Origin: Halomonas lysinitropha | GTDB taxonomy: Bacteria; Pseudomonadota; Gammaproteobacteria; Pseudomonadales; Halomonadaceae | Assembly (NCBI RefSeq): GCF_902500215.1 | Contig: NZ_CABVOU010000029.1 | Location: 1 to 64,000 of the forward strand | Reading direction: 5' to 3' | DNA length: 64,000 nt | Shown here: piece by piece, positions 1-8,062 of the stretch | Layout of the letters: the number at the start of each line of letters is the position of its first letter | How positions within the stretch are numbered: position 1 is the first letter of the stretch | The notes under the pieces: generated by a model | Database searches by the model: none | Told to the model about the DNA's origin: nothing | What the model saw: only the letters and a program-made list of their open reading frames with translations | Made by a program: the position numbers and the translations under genes

Positions 1-2
1 GT

Positions 3-992
3 GCCGGGGAGGGGGGTGCCTCCAACCAGGGCGAAGGCAGGGACGAGTTCGCCTTCACCTTGAGTCGCGAGGAGTTCCTCGACTTCGTCTTCGATGGCCT
101 GGAGCTGCCGCATCTGGAACGCAAGGCCCTGGTGGACCTCGATGAGGTGCGCCCGGTGCGTGCCGGGGTATCGAAGGAGGGCGTTCCGGCGCGCATCAAC
201 ATCGTGCGCTCCATGCGCGAGGCCCAGGCCCGGCGCATCGCCATGCGGGCGCCGATCCGCCGGGCCTTGCGTGAGGCCACCCAGGCGCTGGACGAGGAGG
301 AGCGCAAGGACCCTGTGCTGCGCAATCCGGCCCGCATCGCCGAGCTCAAGGCGGAGATCGAGCGCCTGGAGCGACGCCTCAAGGCGGTACCCTTCATCGA
401 TACCTACGACCTGCGCTACAACAACCTTATCGATCAGCCCCAGCCTTCCAGCAAGGCGGTGATGTTCTGCGTGATGGACGTCTCGGGGTCCATGACCCAG
501 GCCCACAAGGATATCGCCAAGCGCTTCTTCCTGCTCCTCTACCTTTTCCTCGAGCGCAACTACGAGAAGGTCGAGCTGGTCTTCGTTCGCCACCATACGG
601 CGGCCAAGGAGGTCGACGAGGAGGAGTTCTTCTATTCCCGAGAAACCGGCGGGACCATCGTTTCCAGTGCCCTGACGATGGTCGACGAGATCATCGAGTC
701 GCGCTATCCCCCCGGGCAGTGGAATCTCTATGTGGCCCAGGCCTCGGATGGCGACAACTGGGACGACGATTCCATCACCTGTCGTGAGTTGCTCGTCGAA
801 CGCCTGATGCCACGGCTGCAGTACTTCACCTACGTGGAGATCACCCCCCATGCTCACCAGGCGTTGTGGGAGGAGTATGAGCGGGTGGAGGCCGAATATG
901 CCGAGCGCTTCGCCATGCGCCAGATCGTCGATGCAGGAGACATCTATCCGGTCTTTCGCGAGCTGTTCAAGCGCCGCATTGCCAGCACTTGA
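3..992 (+). CDS. yeaH: YeaH/YhbH family protein (DUF444), 5' end outside window
   Basis: The open frame enters from before base 1 and ends at a TGA at 990-992, leaving 329 residues; E. coli YeaH has about 427, so roughly 100 N-terminal residues are missing. The fragment starts in a glycine-rich stretch followed by [17 protein letters not shown], typical of the family, so the TTG at position 60 is internal and not a start. A von Willebrand factor A-like fold is indicated by the MIDAS-type motif DVSGSMT near residue 159, preceded by a charged helical stretch at about residues 85-130. In E. coli yeaH follows the PrkA-type serine kinase gene yeaG and is induced by nitrogen starvation and stationary phase. 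Here spoVR follows after 30 bp, the usual yeaG-yeaH-spoVR order. The biochemical role is not known. Confidence 0.93.
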   Translation, partial: AGEGGASNQGEGRDEFAFTLSREEFLDFVFDGLELPHLERKALVDLDEVRPVRAGVSKEGVPARINIVRSMREAQARRIAMRAPIRRALREATQALDEEERKDPVLRNPARIAELKAEIERLERRLKAVPFIDTYDLRYNNLIDQPQPSSKAVMFCVMDVSGSMTQAHKDIAKRFFLLLYLFLERNYEKVELVFVRHHTAAKEVDEEEFFYSRETGGTIVSSALTMVDEIIESRYPPGQWNLYVAQASDGDNWDDDSITCRELLVERLMPRLQYFTYVEITPHAHQALWEEYERVEAEYAERFAMRQIVDAGDIYPVFRELFKRRIAST

Positions 993-1022
993 TCATCAGA
1001 GCAGGCGGCCCGAGGAGGCAGC

Positions 1023-2573
1023 ATGACCCGACGCAAGCCCATCGCTACCGGTTCCGACTGGAGCTTCGAGATCCTCAACGCCTTCGAGGACGAGATCGCA
1101 CGCCTGGCGGATGAATATCGCCTGGATACCTATCCCAATCAGATCGAGGTCATCACCACCGAGCAGATGATGGATGCCTACGCCAGCGTGGGCATGCCGG
1201 TGGGCTACCACCACTGGTCCTTCGGCAAGCAGTTCCTGGCCGTGGAGCAGGCCTACCGGCGTGGCCAGATGGGGCTGGCCTATGAACTGGTGATCAACTC
1301 CGACCCCTGCATCGCCTACCTGATGGAGGAGAACACCCTGATGATGCAGGTGCTGGTCATGGCCCACGCCTGCTATGGCCACAACTCCTTCTTCAAGGGC
1401 AACTACCTGTTCCGCACCTGGACGGATGCCTCGTCCATCGTCGACTATCTGGTATTCGCCCGGAAGTACATCAGCGAGTGCGAGGAGCGCCACGGTGTGG
1501 GCGCCGTGGAGCAGTTGCTGGACGCCTGTCATGCCCTGCAGAACTATGGCGTCGACCGCTACAAGCGCCCCTCGCCGGTCTCCGCCGCCGAGGAGGCGCG
1601 GCGGCAGAAGGAGCGCGAGGCGCACCTCCAGGCCCAGGTCAACACCCTATGGCGCACCATCCCGGGGCGCCCACGCGGGGATGCCCTGCCCGACATGGCC
1701 GACGAGGAGGACCCCCTGGGCCTTCACGAGGGCGGCCGCTATCCCCCGGAGCCTCAGGAGAATCTGCTCTATTTCATCGAGAAGAACGCCCCGTTGCTGG
1801 CGCCCTGGCAGCGCGAAGTGGTGCGCATCGTGCGCAAGATGGCCCAGTACTTCTATCCGCAGCGCCAGACCCAGGTGATGAACGAGGGCTGGGCGACCTT
1901 CTGGCATTATACCCTGATGAACCGGCTCTTCGATGAAGGCCTGGTGGATGAGGGGTTGATACTGGAGTTCCTGCAGTCCCATACCGCGGTGGTCAACCAG
2001 CCGGCCTTCGATAGTCCCTACTTCAGCGGCATCAACCCCTACGCGCTGGGCTTTGCCATGTTCAGCGACATCAAGCGTATGTGCCAGGACCCCACCGAGG
2101 AGGATCGCGAGTGGTTCCCCGACACCGCGGGAAGCGATTGGCTGGAAGTCGTGCATTTTGCCATGCGCAACTTCAAGGACGAATCCTTCATTCAGCAGTA
2201 CCTGTCGCCCAAGGTGATTCGCGACCTCAAGCTGTTCATGGTGGTCGACGACGACCAGGAGGAGATGCTGGAAGTGGCGGCGATCCACGACGAGCGCGGC
2301 TATCGGCGCGTTCGCGAGTCTCTCGCTACCCAGTACGCCCTGGCGGTACGTGAGCCCAATATCCAGGTCACCTCGGCGGACATCCGCGGTGATCGTTCGC
2401 TGACCCTGCGCCATGTCCAGGATAGCCGGCGCCCCTTGGCGCGCAGTGTCTACCCGGTGATCCGTCACCTTTACCAGCTGTGGGGCTTTCCGGTGCGGCT
2501 GGAGTCGGTGCAGGGTGATGAGGTGGCACGCCGTTATCACTGGCCCCTGCCCGAGGAGGAGCGGCGCGACTGA
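1023..2573 (+). CDS. spoVR: SpoVR family protein (YcgB-like)
   Basis: A 516-residue cytoplasmic protein whose length and sequence match the SpoVR/YcgB family; recognisable segments are MNEGWATFWHYTLMNRLFDE and NPYALGFAMFSDIKRM. The start is an ATG with a good ribosome binding site (GAGGAGG) 6-8 bases upstream. The family takes its name from a Bacillus subtilis gene needed for normal spore cortex, but in non-sporulating proteobacteria the protein is a stationary-phase or stress factor that occurs with YeaH and the PrkA kinase; its molecular activity is not established. It lies 30 bp behind yeaH on the same strand, so the two are probably co-transcribed. A long perfect hairpin directly after the stop codon ends the unit. 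Confidence 0.95.
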   Translation: MTRRKPIATGSDWSFEILNAFEDEIARLADEYRLDTYPNQIEVITTEQMMDAYASVGMPVGYHHWSFGKQFLAVEQAYRRGQMGLAYELVINSDPCIAYLMEENTLMMQVLVMAHACYGHNSFFKGNYLFRTWTDASSIVDYLVFARKYISECEERHGVGAVEQLLDACHALQNYGVDRYKRPSPVSAAEEARRQKEREAHLQAQVNTLWRTIPGRPRGDALPDMADEEDPLGLHEGGRYPPEPQENLLYFIEKNAPLLAPWQREVVRIVRKMAQYFYPQRQTQVMNEGWATFWHYTLMNRLFDEGLVDEGLILEFLQSHTAVVNQPAFDSPYFSGINPYALGFAMFSDIKRMCQDPTEEDREWFPDTAGSDWLEVVHFAMRNFKDESFIQQYLSPKVIRDLKLFMVVDDDQEEMLEVAAIHDERGYRRVRESLATQYALAVREPNIQVTSADIRGDRSLTLRHVQDSRRPLARSVYPVIRHLYQLWGFPVRLESVQGDEVARRYHWPLPEEERRD

Positions 2574-2583
2574 TGCCGTCCTA

Positions 2584-2619
2584 ACAACAAGACCCGCGCC
2601 GTGGCGCGGGTCTTGTTGT
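2584..2619. terminator. Bidirectional hairpin terminator between spoVR and hip
   Basis: A perfect 17-bp inverted repeat (2584-2600 paired with 2603-2619, core GACCCGCGCC/GGCGCGGGTC) lies between the convergent ends of spoVR and the HiPIP gene. The A/T-rich outer arms (ACAACAA / TTGTTGT) give a U-rich end in either direction, so it can stop transcription from both sides. Confidence 0.8.
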
Positions 2620-2650
2620 ATCCAGCCTGCATTCGGCTAGCTGGCGTCGG

Positions 2651-2965
2651 TCAGGCCTGGGCCGACCATGACTGGCACCAGCCGCCCGGCTCGACGCTGT
2701 TCTGCGGGAATAGCTGACAGCCTTCGCTGTCGGCCTGGTAGAACATGCAGTTGTCGCAGCGTTGCCCTTCCTCGTAGGCCGGATGGTCGCTGGCGTCACT
2801 GGCGGTCTCGACGTAGTTCAGGGCCTGGGCCTGGTCGGCGCTCGGGTCGAGCCGCGGGAGGTCCTGTGCAAAGGCACTTTTCGACAGGATGCCGGCGCCG
2901 AGGGGCAGGGCGGCTAGGCCCAGCAGGCTGTTGCGCATGAAATCACGACGGCTATGGTCGGCCAT
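2651..2965 (-). CDS. High-potential iron-sulfur protein, Tat-exported
   Basis: A 104-residue protein. The N-terminus carries a twin-arginine signal (SRRDFM at residues 5-10, then a hydrophobic stretch and an AFA-type cleavage site near residue 33), so the folded, cofactor-loaded protein should go to the periplasm. The mature part has four cysteines spaced as in HiPIPs: CDNC, then a Cys after 9 residues, then GGWC after 13 more; these bind one [4Fe-4S] cluster cycling between the 2+ and 3+ states. HiPIPs are soluble periplasmic electron carriers feeding terminal oxidases or photosynthetic reaction centres; no partner is visible nearby. The start ATG has an AAGGAGAG ribosome binding site. The gene is monocistronic and converges on spoVR. 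Confidence 0.93.
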   Translation of the reverse strand: MADHSRRDFMRNSLLGLAALPLGAGILSKSAFAQDLPRLDPSADQAQALNYVETASDASDHPAYEEGQRCDNCMFYQADSEGCQLFPQNSVEPGGWCQSWSAQA

Positions 2966-3183
2966 GGTCTCTCCTTGTCATCACGATGGGTCTAGGGATC
3001 ACGGTGGGGCAATCATGATGCCCGTTCTTCTTGGCGGGTGGTTGATCCACCTCTTGGATCCGACAGGCGCATCCCGGCGGAGTTCGTTCTGCCAATAGTA
3101 GTAAACTGATGGGAGCATCGCGAACCGATCGAGGCGTGTGCGGCGATCCGTCGCAACGTTGCCGATCCCTAAGGAGGTAGGTC

Positions 3184-3654
3184 ATGGCGTTCACTCGATT
3201 TTCCTCGCCGATCGGCGAGATACTGCTGTGCAGTGACGCAGCCGGGCTGGAGAGATTAGTGTTGGCCGCCGAGCAGACGCCGGATCCGGCTGAGGTGGTT
3301 CGGGACGATGAGGCTCTTGGTGAGGCGCGCGACCAGCTGCTCGGCTACTTGGCAGGCCGCAGGCGCCACTTCAGCCTGAACTTGGCCCCCGGAGGCAGCG
3401 ACTTCCAGCGGCAAGTGTGGTCGGCACTGCTGAGAATTCCCTATGGCGAGACACGTACCTATGGCCAACTGGCTCGCCAGTTGGGTCGGGAGGGAGCCGC
3501 TCGTGCCATCGGCGCGGCCAGTGGCGCCAATCCCCTGCCGCTGCTGATTCCCTGCCACCGCCTGGTGGCCGCCGATGGCATGGGAGGCTACAGCGGCGGG
3601 ATTGAGCTCAAGCGCCGTCTGCTGGTCCTGGAGGGGAGCCTCGGTCGAGAGTGA
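3184..3654 (+). CDS. ogt: Methylated-DNA--[protein]-cysteine S-methyltransferase
   Basis: A suicide DNA repair protein of 156 residues that moves the alkyl group from O6-alkylguanine (and O4-alkylthymine) to its own cysteine. The active-site motif IPCHRLV places the acceptor at Cys124; the helix-turn-helix region IPYGETRTYGQLARQLG and the arginine-finger segment GREGAARAIGAA precede it, and GGYSGGIELKRRLL follows. The length and lack of an Ada regulatory domain favour Ogt over Ada. The start ATG has an excellent Shine-Dalgarno, AAGGAGGT, at 3171-3178. It stands alone: HiPIP is divergent upstream, and the next gene starts 114 bp downstream behind its own candidate promoter. Confidence 0.95.
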   Translation: MAFTRFSSPIGEILLCSDAAGLERLVLAAEQTPDPAEVVRDDEALGEARDQLLGYLAGRRRHFSLNLAPGGSDFQRQVWSALLRIPYGETRTYGQLARQLGREGAARAIGAASGANPLPLLIPCHRLVAADGMGGYSGGIELKRRLLVLEGSLGRE

Positions 3655-3768
3655 CGCCTCGGTTCAGCGTCCTCGCTGGCGCTGCTATACTCGCGCCGGC
3701 GGCGGTGGTCGCCCGGTTGGCCGGAGAATATGTCGTGCGCACAAGCACCTGGAGCAGGGAGAAGTCCG

Positions 3769-4044
3769 ATGCAGAATGCAGTGATTCTGATCAATGCCGA
3801 GAAGGGCCAGGTAAAGGCCGTGGCCGAACGGTTGGCCGATATCGAGGGGATCAGCGAAGTCTATTCCACCTGTGGCCGTTATGATCTGGTGGCCATCGCA
3901 CGCACCCGCGATTTCGAGAGCCTGGCAGAGCTGGTGACCGGGCGGCTAAATGCCGTCGAAGGCATTCGCGACACCGAGACGCTCAATGCCATGCAGGTCC
4001 ACTCCCGTCACGACCTGGAGACCATGTTCTCCCTGGGCTGGTGA
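3769..4044 (+). CDS. Stand-alone Lrp/AsnC ligand-binding (RAM) domain protein
   Basis: A 91-residue protein consisting of only the C-terminal alpha/beta sandwich domain of Lrp/AsnC regulators (opening MQNAVILINAEKGQ, core segment TCGRYDLVAIARTRD). There is no helix-turn-helix, so it should not bind DNA. Members of this group form oligomers that bind amino acids or other small molecules; some may modulate full-length Lrp proteins. I chose the ATG at 3769 over an upstream in-frame ATG at 3730 because the domain starts there and the purine run AGGGAG lies 7-12 bases before it. A TATACT -10-like box at 3686-3691 may drive it. The nuclease gene follows after 53 bp. The cellular role is unknown. 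Confidence 0.85.
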   Translation: MQNAVILINAEKGQVKAVAERLADIEGISEVYSTCGRYDLVAIARTRDFESLAELVTGRLNAVEGIRDTETLNAMQVHSRHDLETMFSLGW

Positions 4045-4097
4045 GAGGGGCCGAGCCTGACGGCTCGCCACTGGGTGGAACAGATTAAGGTTCGAGC

Positions 4098-4964
4098 ATG
4101 GCAGCGAGACGAAGGCGCATTGCCAGCCGCTGGCGAGGCCGGGTGCGTCGCTTCGGCATCACGGCGCTGTTCGTGGTGGTGGCGACGGGGCTGTGGCATT
4201 ACCAGGAGCGTGAGTTACGTGACGGACTCAGTTGGCAGGGTGTCACGACCTGGCAGGAGCTCGCCCCGCTGAGCTTTCATCGCGTGCTGCGCAACGACGG
4301 CTTCCTGGTAGGGTGGTCCGATGTGCGGGTCAATGCGCTGTGGGTCAGCTACCTGCTGCATGACGTCGAGGAACCGAGCGCCGGACCGCGCCCCGGCTTC
4401 CAGCGTGACTGGCGCGCCCTGTGGCCGATCTCGCCGGACAGCTACTTCGGCAGCGGCTATGACCGGGGACATCTCGCCCCCAATTACGCGATCGCCGCCG
4501 TCCATGGCAGCGCGGCCCAGCGCGACACCTTCCTGATGAGCAACATGTCGCCCCAGCGACCCGAGCTCAATCGGCGCCTCTGGCAGCGTCTGGAAGAGGT
4601 GGTGATGGATCACTTCGTGCCACGCTTCGGTGCCCTCCAGGTGATCACCGGTCCGGTCTTCCCGGCATCGTTTCGCCGGAATGTGCTCAACCGGGTCGGC
4701 CTGGTGGAGGTGCCTGAGGCTTTCTACAAGATCCTGGTGGTGCCGGGGGAGGAGCCGTTGGCGTTGGCCTTCCTTATGCCGCAGCACGTTTCGGGTGACG
4801 AGCCGCTGGATGACTTCCTGGTCAGCATCGATGAGGTGGAGGCGCGGACCGGGCTGGACTTCTTCCCGCAGCTCTCCGAGGCGGCCGCCGTGGCGCTGGA
4901 GGCCGAGGTGAAAACCGCGGGTTGGGAGCTCGAGGCCGTGGCCAGGCTTCCCGGGCGTTTCTGA
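4098..4964 (+). CDS. Membrane-anchored DNA/RNA non-specific endonuclease (NUC1 family)
   Basis: A 288-residue protein of the endonuclease G / Serratia nuclease family. After a very basic N-terminus (RRRR) comes one hydrophobic segment at about residues 20-37, probably an uncleaved anchor that places the catalytic domain in the periplasm. The active-site signature YDRGHLAPN carries the general-base histidine, and LMSNMSPQ downstream supplies the metal-binding asparagine; ITGPVFP is also typical. These enzymes cut single- and double-stranded DNA and RNA with Mg2+. The closest known functions are nutrient scavenging or degradation of incoming DNA; nothing nearby decides between them. There is no immunity-protein-like gene next to it. 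A terminator and tRNA genes on the opposite strand follow. Confidence 0.9.
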   Translation: MAARRRRIASRWRGRVRRFGITALFVVVATGLWHYQERELRDGLSWQGVTTWQELAPLSFHRVLRNDGFLVGWSDVRVNALWVSYLLHDVEEPSAGPRPGFQRDWRALWPISPDSYFGSGYDRGHLAPNYAIAAVHGSAAQRDTFLMSNMSPQRPELNRRLWQRLEEVVMDHFVPRFGALQVITGPVFPASFRRNVLNRVGLVEVPEAFYKILVVPGEEPLALAFLMPQHVSGDEPLDDFLVSIDEVEARTGLDFFPQLSEAAAVALEAEVKTAGWELEAVARLPGRF

Positions 4965-4975
4965 ACGGCGGGCAC

Positions 4976-5005
4976 AAAAAAACCGCGACGTCATGTTCGC
5001 GGTTT
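4976..5005 (-). terminator. Rho-independent terminator of the tRNA-Leu cluster
   Basis: Read on the minus strand, a 9-bp stem (5005-4997 paired with 4988-4980, AAACCGCGA/TCGCGGTTT) with an 8-base loop is followed by a run of T (4982-4976). It lies about 40 bp behind the last tRNA gene and converges on the nuclease gene. Confidence 0.8.
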
Positions 5006-5045
5006 CCTGTGAGGCTGCAATGGTGACTCGTCTGCATGACGCGAA

Positions 5046-5132
5046 TGGTGCCCAGGAGAGGACTTGAACCTCCACATCCGTAAGGATACTAGCACCTGAA
5101 GCTAGCGCGTCTACCAATTCCGCCACCTGGGC
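5046..5132 (-). tRNA. tRNA-Leu (anticodon CAG), copy 3 of the cluster
   Basis: An 87-base class II tRNA with the CCA end encoded. The acceptor stem is GCCCAGG/CCTGGGC with A73; the anticodon arm is CTAGC-TTCAGGT-GCTAG, giving anticodon CAG, which reads CUG. The long variable arm is built on ATCC/GGAT, whereas the other two copies have GTCC/GGAC. The T-arm carries GGTTCAAGTCC. Confidence 0.97.
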
Positions 5133-5173
5133 GCATCATGCGGTCGTCGTGTTCGCGCATATCGCGTATGCGA

Positions 5174-5260
5174 TGGTGCCCAGGAGAGGACTTGAACCTC
5201 CACGTCCATAAGGACACTAGCACCTGAAGCTAGCGCGTCTACCAATTCCGCCACCTGGGC
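5174..5260 (-). tRNA. tRNA-Leu (anticodon CAG), copy 2 of the cluster
   Basis: An 87-base class II tRNA with encoded CCA, anticodon CAG and acceptor stem GCCCAGG/CCTGGGC. It is identical to the copy downstream except in the variable arm (GTCC/GGAC stem and loop). A 14-bp palindrome with a TATACT core lies about 30 bp before its 5' end. Confidence 0.97.
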
Positions 5261-5292
5261 GAACACGAGCGATTCGAGCTGACAAAGAGCGC

Positions 5293-5306
5293 GGGAGTAT
5301 ACTCCC
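5293..5306. promoter_or_regulatory. 14-bp palindrome GGGAGTATACTCCC between tRNA-Leu genes
   Basis: A perfect palindrome between the second and third tRNA genes. Its centre TATACT is a near-consensus -10 box on both strands, so it could be an extra promoter for the two downstream tRNAs. I found no convincing -35 box on the minus strand, and the palindrome may be coincidental. Confidence 0.3.
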
Positions 5307-5337
5307 TGGTATCCGTTCACGTACGACGGTATACCGA

Positions 5338-5424
5338 TGGTGCCCAGAAGAGGACTTGAACCTCCACGTCCATAAGGACACTAGCACCTGAAGCTAGCGC
5401 GTCTACCAATTCCGCCATCTGGGC
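5338..5424 (-). tRNA. tRNA-Leu (anticodon CAG), first copy of the cluster
   Basis: An 87-base class II tRNA with encoded CCA and anticodon CAG. It differs from the other two by a compensated change in the acceptor stem: GCCCAGA/TCTGGGC in place of GCCCAGG/CCTGGGC, so the seventh pair is A-U where the others have G-C. This shows the copy is under structural selection. It is first in transcription order; a possible promoter lies just upstream at 5436-5463. Confidence 0.97.
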
Positions 5425-5435
5425 AGGCGAGGCGT

Positions 5436-5463
5436 ATGGTACCGGATTCATCCGTCGATGCAA
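5436..5463 (-). promoter_or_regulatory. Candidate promoter of the tRNA-Leu cluster
   Basis: On the minus strand TTGCAT (5463-5458) is separated by 16 bases from TACCAT (5441-5436), ending 12 bases before the 5' end of the first tRNA. The match to the sigma-70 consensus is modest (3/6 and 4/6), but position and orientation fit. Confidence 0.4.
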
Positions 5464-5526
5464 GCGGATCTGGCCGCGGCACGATGGATTTTTGTCGACT
5501 TCCATGCTTCGCCGGCGCTGCCACGG

Positions 5527-5555
5527 TTGGGTGATGCGGGCACGGGCGCTATACT
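5527..5555 (+). promoter_or_regulatory. Candidate sigma-70 promoter of rnr
   Basis: TTGGGT (5527-5532), a 17-base spacer and TATACT (5550-5555, 5 of 6 consensus bases) lie about 105 bp before the rnr start. This would give an untranslated leader of roughly 100 bases. Confidence 0.6.
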
Positions 5556-5659
5556 GTACCCATGACAATCTACCCGAAATGCCAGATGCCACGCGCCGGA
5601 CGTCGTCCCCGCGCCCTTTCGATCACGCTGCTCCCGATGCCGCCAAGGATGCCCACTGC

Positions 5660-8062
5660 ATGACCCACTGGACGCTCAGCGACGATCCGCACGCCAAACG
5701 CGAAGCCCACAAGTACGATAAGCCCGCTCCCAGCCGTGAATACCTGCTCGCCCGTCTGGAGGAGGCCGGCAAGCCGCTCACCCACGAAGCGATGAGCCAG
5801 CAGCTGGGCCTTGAGGATGAGGAGCTCCAGGAGGCGGTGCGTCGGCGCCTGGCGGCGATGGAACGTGATGGCCAGGTGCTTCGTAACCGCCGTGGCGCCT
5901 ATGCACTGATCGACAAGCTCGACCTGATCAAGGGCAAGGTGTTGGGGCATCGCGACGGCTTCGGCTTCCTGCTGCGCGACGACGGCAAGAAGCCCGACCT
6001 GGTGCTGCCACCGCGGCAGATGCGCCGCGTCTTCCACGGCGACCATGTGCTGGTGCGGGTCAGCGGACGCGACCGGCGGGGGCGCGACGAGGCCACCATT
6101 GTCGAGATGCTGGCTCGCAACACCCAGACCATCGTCGGCGTCTATCGCGCCAACACCCCGGAATTCGGGGTATTGATCCCCGAGAACGCTCGTATCACCC
6201 AGGAAGTGATCATTCCCCACAGCGCCTGCGGCGGTGCCCAGGATGGCCAGGTGATCTCGGCAAAGATCGTCCAGCAGCCCGAAACGCGAGTGCAGCCAGT
6301 GGGTGAGGTGGTCGAGGTGCTCGGCGAGCGCATGGATCCCGGGATGGAGATCGACATCGCCATCCGCAGCTACGAGATCCCCGCCGAGTTTCCGCCGGAT
6401 GTCCACGATCAGATCGCCGGCATGTCCGCCCAGGTGGCCGAGCAGGACAAGCAGCATCGCATCGACCTGCGCGACGTCCCACTGGTGACCATTGACGACG
6501 AAAGCGCCAAGGATTTTGACGACGCCGTCTGTGCCTGGAAGACCAAATCGGGCAGCTGGAAGCTGCTGGTCGCCATCGCCGACGTCTCCCACTACGTGCG
6601 TCCCGGCAGTGCCCTGGATCAGGAAGCAATTACCCGCGGTAACTCGGTGTACTTCCCGGGCCAGGTGGTGCCGATGCTGCCGGAGCTGCTCTCCAACGGG
6701 CTCTGTTCCTTGAACCCGGCCGTCGATCGCCTGGCGCTGGTCTGCGAGATGAACATCTCCCAGAGTGGCGCGATCAGCCGTTACCGTTTCTACGAGGCGG
6801 TCTTCCAGTCCCATGCGCGCCTCACCTACAACAAGGTGTCTGCCATCCTCGATGACGAGGGTGAAGAGGGTGACGCCCTGCGCGAGCAGTACGGCGAACT
6901 GGTGCCGTCGCTGAAGAACCTGCACTCCCTCTATCGGTTACTGCGCGAGGCCCGGGTGGAGAGGGGCGCCATCGACTTCGAGACTACCGAGACGGCCATC
7001 GTCTTCAACGATGAGCGCAAGATCGAGAAGATCGTCCCGCGCACGCGCAACGATGCCCACAAGATCATCGAGGAGTGCATGTTGGCGGCCAACGTGGCCA
7101 CGGCCCGCTTCCTCGACAAGCATGACCTGCCGGCCCTCTATCGCATCCACGAGAAGCCTTCGCCAGAACGCCTCGACAAGCTACGCCTGTTTCTCAACGA
7201 ATTGGGCTTGTCGCTGGGTGGCGGCGACGACCCGAGCCCCCAGGACTACCGTGACCTGGCCGAGGCGATCAAGGGACGTGACGATGCCGACGTCATCCAG
7301 ACGGTGATGCTGCGCTCCATGAGTCGGGCGGTCTACTCACCGCAAAATAACGGCCATTTCGGCCTGGCCTATCCGGCCTATGCGCACTTTACCTCGCCGA
7401 TCCGGCGCTACCCCGATCTGCTGGTTCACCGCGCCATCCGCTCGGTGATCCGTGGCCCGCGCCAGACCAATACCGTGCTGCGTGCCGAGGGGGCCAGTGT
7501 GGAACCCCCAAGCAAGTGGGCCCCCTACACCTTCGAACAGATGCTCGAGCTCGGCGAGCACTGCTCGATGACCGAACGGCGTGCCGACGACGCCACCCGC
7601 GACGTGGAGGACTGGCTCAAGTGCGAGTTCATGTCTGACAAGCTCGGCGAGGTCTACGACGGCAGCATCGCCTCGGTGACCCAGTTCGGTATCTTCGTGC
7701 GCCTCGACGAGGTGTTCGTGGAGGGACTGGTGCATGTCACCTCGCTGCCCTCCGACTACTACCATTACGAGCCCGAGAAGCATCGCCTCAAGGGCGAGCG
7801 CAGCGGCATGAGCTACCGCCTGGGCGACGGTGTCACCGTGCAGGTGGCCCGCGTCGACCTGGACGATCGCAAGATCGATTTCGAGCTCGCCGACGACAAG
7901 CCACGTCCCAAACGCCAACCGCGCAAGAGCCGCGGTGGCAAGAAGTCGGCCGAGGGCAGTGGCGGCAAGCCGTCCGAGGCGGGTGACGGCAAGCCCGGCG
8001 ACAAGTCGGGCAAGAGCGGCAGGCGGCGTCGTGGCCCGCGTCGCTCGAAGGCGCGCGGCTGA
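5660..8062 (+). CDS. rnr: Ribonuclease R
   Basis: An 800-residue 3'-to-5' exoribonuclease of the RNB family that degrades structured RNA and takes part in rRNA quality control and trans-translation. Domain order: an N-terminal winged-helix-like region (about residues 20-90), two cold-shock domains (about 90-240), the RNB catalytic domain with DDESAKDFDDAVCAW, whose acidic residues bind Mg2+ (about 270-290), and HFTSPIRRYPDL late in the domain, an S1 domain (about 645-730, SVTQFGIFVRLDEVFVEGLV), and a Lys/Arg/Gly-rich tail to the end. The start at 5660 (MTHWTL) is chosen because AAGGA stands 10 bases upstream and the family homology begins there; in-frame ATGs further up (5492, 5579) lie around the candidate promoter. 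The stop overlaps the rlmB start (TGATG), as in many gammaproteobacteria. Confidence 0.96.
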   Translation: MTHWTLSDDPHAKREAHKYDKPAPSREYLLARLEEAGKPLTHEAMSQQLGLEDEELQEAVRRRLAAMERDGQVLRNRRGAYALIDKLDLIKGKVLGHRDGFGFLLRDDGKKPDLVLPPRQMRRVFHGDHVLVRVSGRDRRGRDEATIVEMLARNTQTIVGVYRANTPEFGVLIPENARITQEVIIPHSACGGAQDGQVISAKIVQQPETRVQPVGEVVEVLGERMDPGMEIDIAIRSYEIPAEFPPDVHDQIAGMSAQVAEQDKQHRIDLRDVPLVTIDDESAKDFDDAVCAWKTKSGSWKLLVAIADVSHYVRPGSALDQEAITRGNSVYFPGQVVPMLPELLSNGLCSLNPAVDRLALVCEMNISQSGAISRYRFYEAVFQSHARLTYNKVSAILDDEGEEGDALREQYGELVPSLKNLHSLYRLLREARVERGAIDFETTETAIVFNDERKIEKIVPRTRNDAHKIIEECMLAANVATARFLDKHDLPALYRIHEKPSPERLDKLRLFLNELGLSLGGGDDPSPQDYRDLAEAIKGRDDADVIQTVMLRSMSRAVYSPQNNGHFGLAYPAYAHFTSPIRRYPDLLVHRAIRSVIRGPRQTNTVLRAEGASVEPPSKWAPYTFEQMLELGEHCSMTERRADDATRDVEDWLKCEFMSDKLGEVYDGSIASVTQFGIFVRLDEVFVEGLVHVTSLPSDYYHYEPEKHRLKGERSGMSYRLGDGVTVQVARVDLDDRKIDFELADDKPRPKRQPRKSRGGKKSAEGSGGKPSEAGDGKPGDKSGKSGRRRRGPRRSKARG

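Noticed and set aside
3085-3183. Regulatory element or small gene in the 218-bp HiPIP-ogt gap
   Set aside because: No promoter, hairpin or coding signal above background except the ogt ribosome binding site.
5570-6925. A 451-codon minus-strand open frame opposite rnr
   Set aside because: Antisense shadow of ribonuclease R; low-complexity His/Asp/Val-rich product typical of reversed GC-rich codons.
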